NCBI RefSeq assembly: GCF_009827335.1
Contig: NZ_WTYH01000001.1
Coordinates: 1-64,000 of the forward strand
Direction: 5' to 3'
Source of the DNA: Aurantiacibacter arachoides
Lineage (GTDB): Bacteria > Pseudomonadota > Alphaproteobacteria > Sphingomonadales > Sphingomonadaceae
Length of the DNA stretch: 64,000 bases
The notes under the pieces are model-generated. The model saw nothing but the letters and a program-made list of their open reading frames with translations. It had not been told where the DNA came from and ran no database searches. Made by a program: the position numbers and the translations under genes. Position 1 is the stretch's first letter. Each line of letters starts with the position of its first letter. Positions 50,010 through 59,946 of this stretch are shown here, piece by piece.

Positions 50010-51125
50010 TCAGGCGATCGCCTCTGCCACGTCGAGCCAGTCGTAGCCCAGTTCCTCGGCCACGGCGGGGTAGGTCACCCGCCCGGCGTGGACGTTCAGC
50101 CCCTGCGCCAGGTGCGCATCGGCGCGCATGGCTTCCTTCCAGCCCATGTCGGCGATCCGCAGGGCGTGCGGCAGCGTTACGTTGTTGAGGGCATAGGTGC
50201 TGGTGCGGCTGACCGCGCCGGGCATGTTGGCGACGCAGTAATGCACGATGTCGTCGATCACGTAGGTCGGATCGTCGTGGGTGGTGGCGCGGCTCGTCTC
50301 GAAGCAGCCGCCCTGGTCGATCGCGACGTCCACCAGCACGGCGCCTGGCTTCATGGTCTTGAGCATGGCGCGGCTGACCAGCTTGGGCGCGGCGGCGCCG
50401 GGCACCAGCACTGCGCCTACGACCATGTCCGCCTCGGCCACGGCTTCCTCGATGTTCGCGCGGCTGGCAAAGCGGGTGGAGGCGCGCGCCTCGAAATGCG
50501 TGCCGACCTTTTCCAGCACTTCGGGGTTCAGGTCCATGATGACGGTGTCCGCGCCCAGCCCCGCGCTCATCTGCGCGGCGTTGAAGCCGACGACGCCGCC
50601 ACCGATAATGACGACCTTGCCCGGCATCACGCCCGGAACGCCGCCCAGCAGCACGCCGCGCCCGCCGTGCGCCTTTTCCAGCGCGCTGGCGCCGGCCTGG
50701 ATGCTCATGCGCCCGGCCACCTGGCTCATCGGCTTGAGCAGCGGCAGGCCGCCGTGGGGGCTGGTGACGGTTTCGTAGGCGATAGCGGTCGCGCCGGACG
50801 CCACGAGACCCTTCGTCTGTTCCGGATCGGGCGCGAGGTGGAGATAGGTATAAAGCACCTGGCCTTCGCGTAGACGGGCGATCTCCTCGGGCTGGGGTTC
50901 CTTGACCTTGACGATCATCTCGCCCTTCTCAAAAACCTCGTCCGCCGTGGGAACGACCGTCGCGCCGCGATCGGTGTAGTGGGAATCGAACGCGCCGATG
51001 CCGCCGCCGGCGCCCGTTTCGATGAAGACCTCGTGCCCGTGCGCCACCAGTTCGCCCGCGCTTTCCGGGGTCAGGCCGACGCGATATTCGCGGTTCTTGA
51101 TTTCCTTGGGGCAGCCGATGCGCAT
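50010..51125 (-). CDS. ald: Alanine dehydrogenase
   Basis: NAD-dependent interconversion of L-alanine and pyruvate plus ammonia. MRIGCPKEIKNREYRVGLTP and GHEVFIETGAGGGIG form the first signature; IVKVKEPQPEE holds the substrate-binding Lys and LYTYLHLAPD the catalytic His. The NAD fold is VVIIGGGVVGFNAAQMSAGLGADT. 371 residues, normal. The gene is alone on its strand, divergent from the tannase-family gene by 142 bases. It can feed alanine nitrogen into the gltBD pathway. Confidence 0.96.
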   Translation of the reverse strand: MRIGCPKEIKNREYRVGLTPESAGELVAHGHEVFIETGAGGGIGAFDSHYTDRGATVVPTADEVFEKGEMIVKVKEPQPEEIARLREGQVLYTYLHLAPDPEQTKGLVASGATAIAYETVTSPHGGLPLLKPMSQVAGRMSIQAGASALEKAHGGRGVLLGGVPGVMPGKVVIIGGGVVGFNAAQMSAGLGADTVIMDLNPEVLEKVGTHFEARASTRFASRANIEEAVAEADMVVGAVLVPGAAAPKLVSRAMLKTMKPGAVLVDVAIDQGGCFETSRATTHDDPTYVIDDIVHYCVANMPGAVSRTSTYALNNVTLPHALRIADMGWKEAMRADAHLAQGLNVHAGRVTYPAVAEELGYDWLDVAEAIA

Positions 51126-51267
51126 GGGACGTTCTCTCCGGTGAGGTGTGCCGGTTCGTTACCGGCGAAACCTTTTGCCTGCAATCCCAATCCCCTCGCT
51201 CCCCGGCGGCACCGGGACTTGCAGGATCGTGCGGTCTTGCTAGCCTTCGCGACAGGAGGAAGGCGCC

Positions 51268-52755
51268 ATGCTGACGATTGCGTTTCTGGTGGGAATGCTG
51301 GGGCAGGACGCTGGCCTTTCTGGCCGATCTGCCGCCGCGCCCTTTGCCGCGCGCTGCGAGGCGCTGGCGGACAGCGCCGCCGCCATGCCGGGAACCGCCA
51401 TCGCCAATGCCCGGCTGGTCGACGCAACCGCCGATCTGCCCCGGCATTGCCTGGTCGAAGGAGTAATCGATCCGCGCACCGGGGTGGGCGGCGCGACCTA
51501 TGGCATCCGCTTCGAACTGCGCCTGCCCGAAGCGTGGAACGGGCGCTACCTGTTGCAGGGCGGGGGCGGGCTGAACGGCGTCGTGCGCCCTGCCACCGGG
51601 CCGGTGGCGGCGGGATCGCTGCCGGCGCTGGCCCGCGGGTTCGCGGTCGCGAGCCACGACAGCGGGCACCGGGGCGAGGTTTTCGACGCCAGCTTCTACG
51701 CCGACCAGCGCGCCGCGCTCGATTTCGCCGAAGCCGCCGTGCGCACGGTGACGCTGGCCACGCGCGCGCTGACCGGCAGCTTTTACGGCGCTGCCCCGCA
51801 TCATTCCTACATGACCGGATGCTCCACCGGCGGGCGCGAGGGGATGCTGGCGAGCCAGCGCTATCCCGAACTGTTCGACGGTATCGCCATCGGAGCGCCA
51901 GCCATGCGGCCGGGCCACTCCAACCTCGCCATCGAGCACGCCCAGGTGTTGCTCAACGCCACCCAGCCGGCCGGCGTGACCGAGGCGGCGCGGTTCTCTT
52001 CCGGCGAGATCGCGGCGATCGATGCCGAGCTGACCCGCCAGTGCGATGGCGCGGACGGGCGCGTGGACGGCATGATCATGAACGTCGCCGCCTGCCGCGC
52101 CTTCGATCCCGCGCCGCTGGCCTGTTCCGCCGGCCAGAGCGGACAATGCCTCGCCCCCGACCGGGTGGAGGTGCTGCAGACGATGTTCGCCGGGCAGGAC
52201 TATTACGTCTCCATCCCGTGGGATACCGGCATCACCTGGATAGGTCCGGGCCTGCCGGGCTATCTCCCCGCCGGGCAGCCCAGCCCGTTCGGCCCGGCCA
52301 ATGCCAGCCGCGCGATCGATATTTCCGCACGCCTGCACGATCTGCAATGGGATGCGGTCGGGCGACTGACCGACACCGCCTACTGGACGAACCTGTCCAC
52401 CTATCTGGGCCGCGGCGGAAAGCTGATCTATTTCCACGGCGTCTCCGATCCGTGGTTCAGCGCATTCGATACGCTCGGCTATTTCGACCGCGCCCGCGCC
52501 GCCAATGGCGAAGCGAACTGGGATGCCGCTGCCCGGTTCTACATGGTGCCGGGGATGGGCCACTGTCAGGGCGGCGATGCCTACGACAGCTTCGACCTGC
52601 TCGGCCCGCTGGTCGCATGGACGGAAGGCGGCGCGCCGCCGGGCGCCGTGCCGGCAAGCGGGCGACCGGGACATGAAGGCGAGACCATGCCGCTGTGCCC
52701 CTATCCCGCCTATGCGCACCACGATCGCGAGGGCCTGGCCTGCCGCGCCCCGTAA
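51268..52755 (+). CDS. Tannase/feruloyl esterase family protein
   Basis: 495 residues, alpha/beta hydrolase of PF07519. The nucleophile Ser is in YMTGCSTGGREGMLASQRYP (about residue 186); VASHDSGHRG and, at the C-terminus, PGMGHCQGG (catalytic His) belong to the triad region. The paired Cys around the Ser and His are typical of tannases. A short hydrophobic N-terminus suggests export. It cleaves ester bonds of phenolic acids; the real substrate is unknown. AGGAGGAAGG precedes the ATG. Confidence 0.88.
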   Translation: MLTIAFLVGMLGQDAGLSGRSAAAPFAARCEALADSAAAMPGTAIANARLVDATADLPRHCLVEGVIDPRTGVGGATYGIRFELRLPEAWNGRYLLQGGGGLNGVVRPATGPVAAGSLPALARGFAVASHDSGHRGEVFDASFYADQRAALDFAEAAVRTVTLATRALTGSFYGAAPHHSYMTGCSTGGREGMLASQRYPELFDGIAIGAPAMRPGHSNLAIEHAQVLLNATQPAGVTEAARFSSGEIAAIDAELTRQCDGADGRVDGMIMNVAACRAFDPAPLACSAGQSGQCLAPDRVEVLQTMFAGQDYYVSIPWDTGITWIGPGLPGYLPAGQPSPFGPANASRAIDISARLHDLQWDAVGRLTDTAYWTNLSTYLGRGGKLIYFHGVSDPWFSAFDTLGYFDRARAANGEANWDAAARFYMVPGMGHCQGGDAYDSFDLLGPLVAWTEGGAPPGAVPASGRPGHEGETMPLCPYPAYAHHDREGLACRAP

Positions 52756-52801
52756 CCCTGGGAGCAACCGCACCGGCGGACCCGGTGCCTGCCGTATCCG
52801 G

Positions 52802-53305
52802 CTATTGCAGCGCCTCGATCTCGCGGATCATCCTGACGCCCTGTTCGACATGGATCTTGAGCTTGGCCAGCGCATTGCCGCCCGCCACGCCGAGCATTTT
52901 CATTTCCTGCGCGCGTTCGCGCCTGGACATTCCTGCGTCCATTTCGGCCAGCATCGTCAGGGTGACGTGCGTGGCGTCGCCCTCGGCGCTCATGTCATAG
53001 CGTTCGGTGGACTTCACCAGGCGACCGACCTTGGGCTCGATCGTGCATTCGTAGGTGTAGGCCTCTTCCGGCAACGCCTCCAGCACCCTGACGGGGAAGA
53101 CGAGGTCGGGCGCCATGTCGAGCGTCATCACGAAACTGTCCGGACCGGTCCGCGCGACCGAGCCGACTTCCTTTTTCCAGCACCGCTCGTCGCCGAAATC
53201 GACGGTGCGGTAAAGCAGTTCGGGATGGCAATCGATGATGGTGGAATGGCTGACGATGATCGGGCCATCCGGCACTGGCTGCCTGTTCCTGAACAGTCCG
53301 AACAT
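52802..53305 (-). CDS. SRPBCC (START-like) family protein of unknown role
   Basis: 167 residues. After a short start (MFGLFRNRQPVPDGP) the pattern of strands and a long C-terminal helix (NALAKLKIHVEQGVRMIREIE) fits the SRPBCC/Bet v1-like fold, with STIIDCHPELLYRTVDFGDERCW as the first strand and helix. These proteins bind hydrophobic ligands or act in ring chemistry. I could not assign a subfamily. It stands alone between the tannase-family gene and the rim cluster. Confidence 0.65.
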   Translation of the reverse strand: MFGLFRNRQPVPDGPIIVSHSTIIDCHPELLYRTVDFGDERCWKKEVGSVARTGPDSFVMTLDMAPDLVFPVRVLEALPEEAYTYECTIEPKVGRLVKSTERYDMSAEGDATHVTLTMLAEMDAGMSRRERAQEMKMLGVAGGNALAKLKIHVEQGVRMIREIEALQ

Positions 53306-53358
53306 TGCGTTCCCCCTCCTCGATCGCGGCCTGACCGCGCCACCCTAGCGTCGAGGGG

Positions 53359-53691
53359 TTAAAGTTTCTCGCCCGCCTCGATCATCTTGGCGCGCAGACC
53401 CTTCTGGTTGATGTTCTGGATCTCGATGCCGGGGTGGGCATTGACCTCGATCACCATCGGCCCGTCGTTCTCGTCCAGGATGATGTCGCACCCCAGGTAG
53501 CCAAGCCCGATGGCGGCGCTGCACTTGCTGGAAATGTCGAGCACCACGTCCCAGTCGGGCACCTTGAACCACAACAGCCTGAACCCGGTGTCGGGGTAAT
53601 GGGCTTGCCGACGCGGAGAGATTGGTTGGTTCCGTTTCAAACGGCCAGCAGTATGCCGAGACTTATACGATGATATATTTTCGGTAACCAT
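53359..53691 (-). pseudogene. 3' fragment of an alpha-L-glutamate ligase-like (ATP-grasp) gene
   Basis: The frame from ATG 53691 codes for 110 residues. The last 75 match the C-terminal end of the RimK-related glutamate-ligase-like family: HYPDTGFRLLWFKVPDWD, GLGYLGCDIILDENDGPMVI and the metal-binding EVNAHPGIEIQ. Full proteins of this family have about 320 residues, so the ATP-grasp N-terminal and central parts are missing. The first 30 residues (MVTENISSYKSRHTAGRLKR) match nothing and come from an AT-rich stretch of some 90 bases (53600-53690) unlike the surroundings. It follows rimK by 41 bases. It is probably a remnant after deletion. Confidence 0.7.
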
Positions 53692-53732
53692 CGCGCAGGC
53701 CCGCCGGCCCGGCAGCGGTGATTGCGCGCCCG

Positions 53733-54630
<898 letters not shown>

Positions 54631-54638
<8 letters not shown>

Positions 54639-54658
54639 GGGGCGATTTTCATGGGGCG
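54631..54658 (-). repeat. 14-base tandem duplication at the rimK start
   Basis: Two identical 14-base copies (54631-54644 and 54645-54658) each contain an ATG. The upstream one (54652) opens a five-codon reading frame, MKIAP, whose TGA overlaps the rimK ATG at 54638. It may be a chance duplication or a small translational coupler. Confidence 0.85.
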
Positions 54659-54704
54659 AACCTCTGCCGGTCGGGCCTTTATGTGGGGATGCAACGCGCG
54701 CGAC

Positions 54705-55178
54705 TCAGGGCTTGTGCCCCGCGACCCGCGTTAGCCCGCGCGTTTGCAACCACGAGTGGCCGCTGTCCACCACGAACCTGCGGCGCAGCGAACTGCGCCC
54801 GATCAGCATGGGAAATTTCATGTCGCTGCGATCTGCCAGGCTGATTTCGGCGCGAAAGGTGAGGGCGCCGATCGTGAGCGGCGTCTTGATGATCATGCGC
54901 CGCTGCGTCTCGCCGTTGGAACTGGTGATGCCGCGAATGTCGATATGCACCGCCTCGCAGATCTGCCGCACATGGCTCTGCCCGTAATCGACCGCGAAGC
55001 GCACGAAACGTTCGCCGTCGCGGGTGAATTCGTTGAGGATGGTGGCGTGCAGCGAGCTGGTGCGCGCCCCGCTGTCGATCTTGGCCGGCACGCCGCGCAG
55101 GCCAAGCTCGGGCAAGTCCACCCGCTCCCGCCAGCCGACGATGCGCATCTCGCGCGGTTTTTTGCCGGTGCCCTCCAT
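54705..55178 (-). CDS. rimB: RimB-like retropepsin/zinc protease (PF05618)
   Basis: 157 residues. The hallmark is KIDSGARTSSLHATIL (about residues 31-46), an Asp-Ser-Gly-Ala motif like that of retropepsins; MLIGRSSLRRRFVVD near the C-terminus is also conserved. The family is often annotated as an ATP-dependent zinc protease. It is found next to rimK in many proteobacteria, as here (66 bases apart, same strand), and in Pseudomonas fluorescens takes part in controlling S6 glutamylation. Two ATGs (55178 and ten codons later) could start it. Confidence 0.85.
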   Translation of the reverse strand: MEGTGKKPREMRIVGWRERVDLPELGLRGVPAKIDSGARTSSLHATILNEFTRDGERFVRFAVDYGQSHVRQICEAVHIDIRGITSSNGETQRRMIIKTPLTIGALTFRAEISLADRSDMKFPMLIGRSSLRRRFVVDSGHSWLQTRGLTRVAGHKP

Positions 55179-55320
55179 TGCGGGCGTTAGAGCAAATCGG
55201 GCGCGGAGGGGCTAGGGGGGATTACAGTCAGCTACCGCTCAATCGCGGAACGTCGGCGATTGGGGTGGAAAGCGGTCTCGATATAGAACTCGCTTACTTG
55301 GCGAAGCGAACGCTCTGGTT

Positions 55321-56871
55321 CTACTCCGCTTCGAGTTCGCGCAAACTGCGGCCTTGTGTCTCGCGCCCAGCCCAAGCAAGCATTCCTGCCGAAGCTGCTG
55401 TAGGCAGCAGCAGCGCCAGTGCCGCCCCAACTAGCGTTGGCGCAAATCCCGCCAAGGCAGCAACTTGCACTGCTACCCCGCCGAACTTGCTGCTCCCCGC
55501 CACCAGTCCGGTCGCCCGGCCGCGCGTGCCGAGCGGGTAGTTCTCAGCTGTGTAGGGCAACAGCACAGCTATCGTTCCGTTCGTGCCTACGATCAGGATA
55601 GTGATGACCGATACCAGCATCGGCTCCCAGCTCAACACCTCGGCTGGCAGCAACGCTCCGAGCAAGCCCACGAGAGTCAGGCTCACGGTGCCGACCAGCG
55701 TCCACTTGCTGCTATGCCGTGCATAGAAGAATGCTGCGAGCAGAATGGTCGGGAAGGCCAAAAGCGAGGACTTGGCAAGAATGCCGCTGGCGATCTCGGC
55801 GCTGTAACCGCGCGCCTGCAGGTCCGACGGCAACCATAGAAGTAGGCCGAAATTGACGAAGCTCCAACAAAGGGCAGTTACAGTCAGTGCCACGGTGATT
55901 TGCCGATGGTCTGCGGGGGACGGCGCATCGGTGGGCGGCCGGACGGGCCGGGGCTTAGGCAGAAGACCAAACTTGCGCTGCATTTCCGTCAGTTCCACCG
56001 CCCTGCCCTGCTCTGCCAGAAAGCGCGGTGTTTCTGGAATGAACCGCGCCAGCGCGAGCAGCAACAGGCCGCTTGGGAAACCCTGCAACCAGAGCGCCCG
56101 CCATCCGAAGATCGGTTCCAGCACGTAAGCGGCGCCGCTGGCTGCAAGATAGCCGCCGACCAGTCCGGTTCCTCCTACCAAAACCAGCACCCAGCTGCGG
56201 TGCCGGGGCGGCATCACCTCGGCCAGCAGGGTATAGATCACCGGCAGCATACCACCCGCTGATATGCCCATTAGAAAGCACATCACCAGGTTCCATTCGA
56301 ATTCCGGCATCGCGCCGCAGATCGCGGTAGAAACGAACAGAATCGTGGATAGCAGGATGGATACTCGACGACCGTAAATGTCCGCCAGCCAGCCCCATAG
56401 AAACGAGCCGATGGTTGTCCCGGTCAACGCGACGAGTGGCAGCAACGCTACCCGTGAACGGTCGATACCGTATTCCGTCGCTATCCCTGGCAGCACGAAC
56501 CCAAGCGTGGCGGGCTTCATCACGTCTATGATGAGGCCAAGGGTCAACACCAGCAGCGTAGCAGCGTGCCAGCGGTTGAGTGGCGTCGAATCGGGGGCTT
56601 CGTAACTCGTTCCGGCGTGATCACCATGCGGGGCGCGCTTCTTCGGTAACGCACCGTAGCAAGCCAGCGGGGCACCGACGGCAATCAGCGCCATACCCGC
56701 CAGCATACCCATATCCATCGGCATCCCGGCGAGGTGGTTGCCAATCCCGTGCGCCATCGCCAGCATCGGCAAATGTAAAAGAACTCCCACGCTGATCGCA
56801 GCACAGCCCGCCCAGAAGTAAGGCGCGCGCTCGCCAACAATGGATGCTCTCGGCTCTGCCCTCTTTCTCAT
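55321..56871 (-). CDS. MFS transporter, sugar/aromatic-acid porter-like, with extra N-terminal helices
   Basis: 516 residues. Two additional hydrophobic helices (about residues 17-37 and 50-72) precede a standard 12-helix MFS domain. The loop 2-3 motif is GWLADIYGRRVS, and FIPETPRFLAEQGR after helix 6 is typical of the sugar-porter and AAHS branches. The substrate cannot be named. The gene uses more A and T at third positions than its neighbours and is bordered by non-coding stretches of 142 and 89 bases, so it may have been acquired by transfer. It lies between rimB and ftsK on the same strand. Confidence 0.85.
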   Translation of the reverse strand: MRKRAEPRASIVGERAPYFWAGCAAISVGVLLHLPMLAMAHGIGNHLAGMPMDMGMLAGMALIAVGAPLACYGALPKKRAPHGDHAGTSYEAPDSTPLNRWHAATLLVLTLGLIIDVMKPATLGFVLPGIATEYGIDRSRVALLPLVALTGTTIGSFLWGWLADIYGRRVSILLSTILFVSTAICGAMPEFEWNLVMCFLMGISAGGMLPVIYTLLAEVMPPRHRSWVLVLVGGTGLVGGYLAASGAAYVLEPIFGWRALWLQGFPSGLLLLALARFIPETPRFLAEQGRAVELTEMQRKFGLLPKPRPVRPPTDAPSPADHRQITVALTVTALCWSFVNFGLLLWLPSDLQARGYSAEIASGILAKSSLLAFPTILLAAFFYARHSSKWTLVGTVSLTLVGLLGALLPAEVLSWEPMLVSVITILIVGTNGTIAVLLPYTAENYPLGTRGRATGLVAGSSKFGGVAVQVAALAGFAPTLVGAALALLLPTAASAGMLAWAGRETQGRSLRELEAE

Positions 56872-56960
56872 CAGCGGCGACTAAGGAAATCCCGGTTCAA
56901 GAGCAAGTTGGCGAACAGGCTTGAGAATGTCCGCAACGGGGCCGAAAGCAAACAAGTCCC

Positions 56961-59318
56961 CTACAACGGATTCCCGTCCCGATCGCGGTAGATCTCCCGC
57001 CGCCCGACGTGGTTTGCCGGGCCGACGATGCCGTCTTCCTCCATGCGTTCGATCAGCTTGGCGGCGGTGTTGTAGCCGACGCCCAGCTGGCGTTGGAGCC
57101 ATGAGCCGCTGGCCTTCTGGTTCTCGCATACGACCTGGATCGCCTGGTGGTACTTGCGTTCCTCGGGATTGTCGGAGGCGGTGAACTCGTCCTCGAAGCC
57201 GAAGGCGCCGCCGTCCTCGGGTTCCTCGGTGACGGAGGTGACGTAGGCGGGTTCGCCCTGCGCGCGCCAGTGGTCGGCCACGCGCTCGACCTCCTCGTCG
57301 CTCACGAACGGGCCGTGGACGCGTTTGAGCGCGCCGGTGTTGGGCTTGTAGAGCATGTCACCCTTGCCCAGCAGTTGCTCGGCGCCCTGTTCGCCCAGGA
57401 TGGTGCGCGAATCGATGCGGCTGGTGACGTTGAAGCTGATGCGGGTGGGCAGGTTCGCCTTGATGACGCCGGTGATGACGTCCACGCTCGGGCGCTGGGT
57501 CGCCATGATGAGGTGGATGCCGGCCGCGCGGCTCTTCTGGCTGAGGCGCTGGATCAGCACCTCGATCTCCTTGCCGATGGTGACCATCAGGTCGGCCAGC
57601 TCGTCCACGATCAGCACGATCTGCGGCAGAACGGCGTAATCGAGTTCCTTTTCCTCCACCATGGCCTCGCCGGTGTCGGGATCGTAGCCGGTCTGCACCG
57701 TGCGTTTCAGCGGCTTGCCCTTGGCGGCGGCGGCGGAAACCCGCTCATTAAAGCCGGCAAGGTTCCTCGCGCCGATCTCGCTCATCATGCGATAGCGGCG
57801 CTCCATCTCCTCCACCGCCCATTTCAGGCTGCGGACCGACTTGTGCGGCTCGGTCACCACGGGGGCGAGCAGGTGGGGGATGTCGTCGTAGCTTTTCAGC
57901 TCCAGCACCTTGGGATCGATCAGGATCAGGCGGCACTCGGCCGGCGTGAAGCGGTAGAGCAGGCTGAGCAGGATTGTGTTCAGCCCGACCGACTTGCCCG
58001 ATCCCGTGGTGCCCGCCACCAGCAGGTGCGGCATGGCGGCAAGGTCCGCCACGATGGGCGCGCCGCCGATGTCCTTGCCCAGGATAATCGGCAGCCCGCC
58101 CTTGTTCTCGGCAAAGGCTTCGGACGCGATCAGTTCGCGGAAGCTCACCATCTGGCGGTCGGCGTTGGGCAGTTCGATTCCCATCACCGTCTTGCCGGGG
58201 ATGGAGGCGACGCGGGCGCTGATCGCGCTCATGTTGCGGGCGATGTCTTCGGCCAAGCCGATCACGCGGCTGGCCTTGATGCCCGGCGCGGGCTCCAGTT
58301 CGTACATGGTCACCACCGGGCCGGTGTTGACCGCGGTGATCTCCCCCTTGACGTTGAAATCGTCGAGCACGGTTTCCAGCAGCCGCGCGTTGCGTTCCAG
58401 CGCCAGCTTGTCGAGCGGCGGGGCGTTGTTCTTGGGCGCCTCGGCCAGCAGGTCGATGCTGGGCAGTTCGTACTGGGCGAACATGTCCTTTTGCGCAGCG
58501 GCGCTGGTGACCGGCTTGGCCGGACGCGCCGCGCTGGTGGCATCGGTGATGCGCGGGGCGCGGCGATCGGCGAGCGGGGTGACCTCGCCGTCCTCGTCCT
58601 CCCCCTCGGCATCCTCGGCGCGTTCCGCCCGGCGGCGCTCGCTGCGCTTGGCCTCGGCCTTGAAGGGGTTGGCGGGCGTGCCCAGGCTGCGCGGTTCCCG
58701 CAGCCAGCGCGGGGCGACCAGCAGGCTGGCCCAGTCGAGGGCGAAGACCTTGGCCGCCAGCATGGCCCCGGCGACGAGGCTGGCAACCCCGCCCGCCAGC
58801 ATGGCCCAGAACCGGAACGCCTCGGGCAGCAGGCCGGCGGCCGCGCTGATGCCGCTTTCGCCAAGCAATCCGGCAAGGCCGCCGAAGCCTGCCGGCCAGC
58901 TGTGTTCGCGCGGGTCTGTCGCCAGCGCCAGCGCGGTCGCGATCAGCACCATCGCCAGCAACAGCACGCCCACGGTGCGCCACCACTTGCCGTCCCAGTG
59001 TTCCTCCGCCTCGGCATCGCGCCACAGCTTGCGGGCAAAGACGTAGGTCAGCGGCAGGAACAGCAGCGCTACCCAGCCAAAGGCCAGCAGGGCAAGATCG
59101 GCGGCATAGGCGCCGGCGCTGCCCATCCAGTTGCGCACGCTCGCCCCGGCGGCGGTGGAGAAGGACGGGTCGGTCTGGTGATAGCTGACCAGCGCCAGCG
59201 CCAGGAACAGCGTGAACGCGTACAGCAGCGTTGCGCCCGCAAGCTGCGCGGAGCGCGCGAGCGAGCGGCGGAAGGCGGCTTTCCAGTCCGCGACAGGTCT
59301 GGCGGCCCGGCTGGCCAT
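56961..59318 (-). CDS. ftsK: DNA translocase FtsK
   Basis: About 785 residues. Four transmembrane helices (about 25-195), a charged linker, then the RecA-like motor with Walker A VAGTTGSGKSVGLN (about residue 436) and Walker B IVLIVDELADLM; the C-terminal gamma winged helix (about 718-785, GVGYNTAAKLIERMEEDG) reads the polar KOPS sequences. It pumps DNA at the division septum and activates XerCD at dif. Two ATGs are close: 59324 lies too near the GAGG site; 59318 is eight bases away and preferred. A longer frame to 59699 is shadow from the thiE region. Confidence 0.96.
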   Translation of the reverse strand: MASRAARPVADWKAAFRRSLARSAQLAGATLLYAFTLFLALALVSYHQTDPSFSTAAGASVRNWMGSAGAYAADLALLAFGWVALLFLPLTYVFARKLWRDAEAEEHWDGKWWRTVGVLLLAMVLIATALALATDPREHSWPAGFGGLAGLLGESGISAAAGLLPEAFRFWAMLAGGVASLVAGAMLAAKVFALDWASLLVAPRWLREPRSLGTPANPFKAEAKRSERRRAERAEDAEGEDEDGEVTPLADRRAPRITDATSAARPAKPVTSAAAQKDMFAQYELPSIDLLAEAPKNNAPPLDKLALERNARLLETVLDDFNVKGEITAVNTGPVVTMYELEPAPGIKASRVIGLAEDIARNMSAISARVASIPGKTVMGIELPNADRQMVSFRELIASEAFAENKGGLPIILGKDIGGAPIVADLAAMPHLLVAGTTGSGKSVGLNTILLSLLYRFTPAECRLILIDPKVLELKSYDDIPHLLAPVVTEPHKSVRSLKWAVEEMERRYRMMSEIGARNLAGFNERVSAAAAKGKPLKRTVQTGYDPDTGEAMVEEKELDYAVLPQIVLIVDELADLMVTIGKEIEVLIQRLSQKSRAAGIHLIMATQRPSVDVITGVIKANLPTRISFNVTSRIDSRTILGEQGAEQLLGKGDMLYKPNTGALKRVHGPFVSDEEVERVADHWRAQGEPAYVTSVTEEPEDGGAFGFEDEFTASDNPEERKYHQAIQVVCENQKASGSWLQRQLGVGYNTAAKLIERMEEDGIVGPANHVGRREIYRDRDGNPL

Positions 59319-59383
59319 GGTCATTTCCTCTGGTGATACGTCCCGGCGGGAGGAATCCCACAGCGGGACTAGCGGGTCAATGT

Positions 59384-59926
59384 CTAGGTGCGCGAGAGGC
59401 CATCGATCGCCGCCCAGCGCGGCCAGCCAAGGCGGCGCGCGCCGCCCCGCGTCATACCGCCAAGCGCGATGACCGGCATCGTCGCCCGGCTCGCCATCGT
59501 GCGGAAGCGCAGGGGGCCCAGAACTGCCGCGCCGGGGTGCGAGCGGGTGGGGAAGACGGGGGAGAGCATCACCGCATCGGCGCCCACGCGGTTCGCCTGG
59601 GCAAGCTCGCGCATGTCGTGCGCCGTTGCCACCGTCAGCAGGTCGCGGCGCCGCGGGGCGAGCGCGAGCGGAGCCCCATAGATGCCATCCGCCCCCCATT
59701 CGCGCGCGGTCAGGGCGCTGTCGGCAAGCACCACGAGATGGCCCTGCGCGCGAGCGATGCGGGCGAGGCGCTGGAACTCGTGATACCGCTGCGGGTCGGG
59801 CAGGTGATAGTGACGGTAGACAAGGGCGAGCGGCACCCTGGACGAGCGCAGCGTGAGCGCCAGCGCGTGCGCGTTGCGCTCGTCCGACAGCAGCCAGAGG
59901 TCGGGCAGGGGCTTCTCACGCGTCAC
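59384..59926 (-). CDS. Thiamine phosphate synthase-like protein (ThiE/TenI fold)
   Basis: About 180 residues, short for ThiE (usually about 210). It shows the TIM-barrel parts LWLLSDERNAHAL, VLADSALTAREWGADGIYGAP (in place of GADGVHLG) and GADAVMLSPVFPTRSHPGAAVLGP, followed by MPVIALGGMT. Some ThiE active-site residues are altered, so it may be a TenI-like relative rather than a true synthase. There is no suitable ATG; GTG at 59926 is likely. It is upstream of ftsK on the same strand and divergent from yggS by 20 bases. Confidence 0.75.
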   Translation of the reverse strand: MTREKPLPDLWLLSDERNAHALALTLRSSRVPLALVYRHYHLPDPQRYHEFQRLARIARAQGHLVVLADSALTAREWGADGIYGAPLALAPRRRDLLTVATAHDMRELAQANRVGADAVMLSPVFPTRSHPGAAVLGPLRFRTMASRATMPVIALGGMTRGGARRLGWPRWAAIDGLSRT

Positions 59927-59946
59927 GCCGCCGCTATAGCGCGGGC

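Noticed and set aside
55179..55320. Possible tRNA or small RNA gene between rimB and the MFS gene
   Set aside because: No TTCGA-type loop, no cloverleaf and no terminator were found; nothing supports an RNA gene.
59319..59699. N-terminal extension of ftsK
   Set aside because: It overlaps the ThiE-like gene in another frame, and the ribosome binding site points to 59318.
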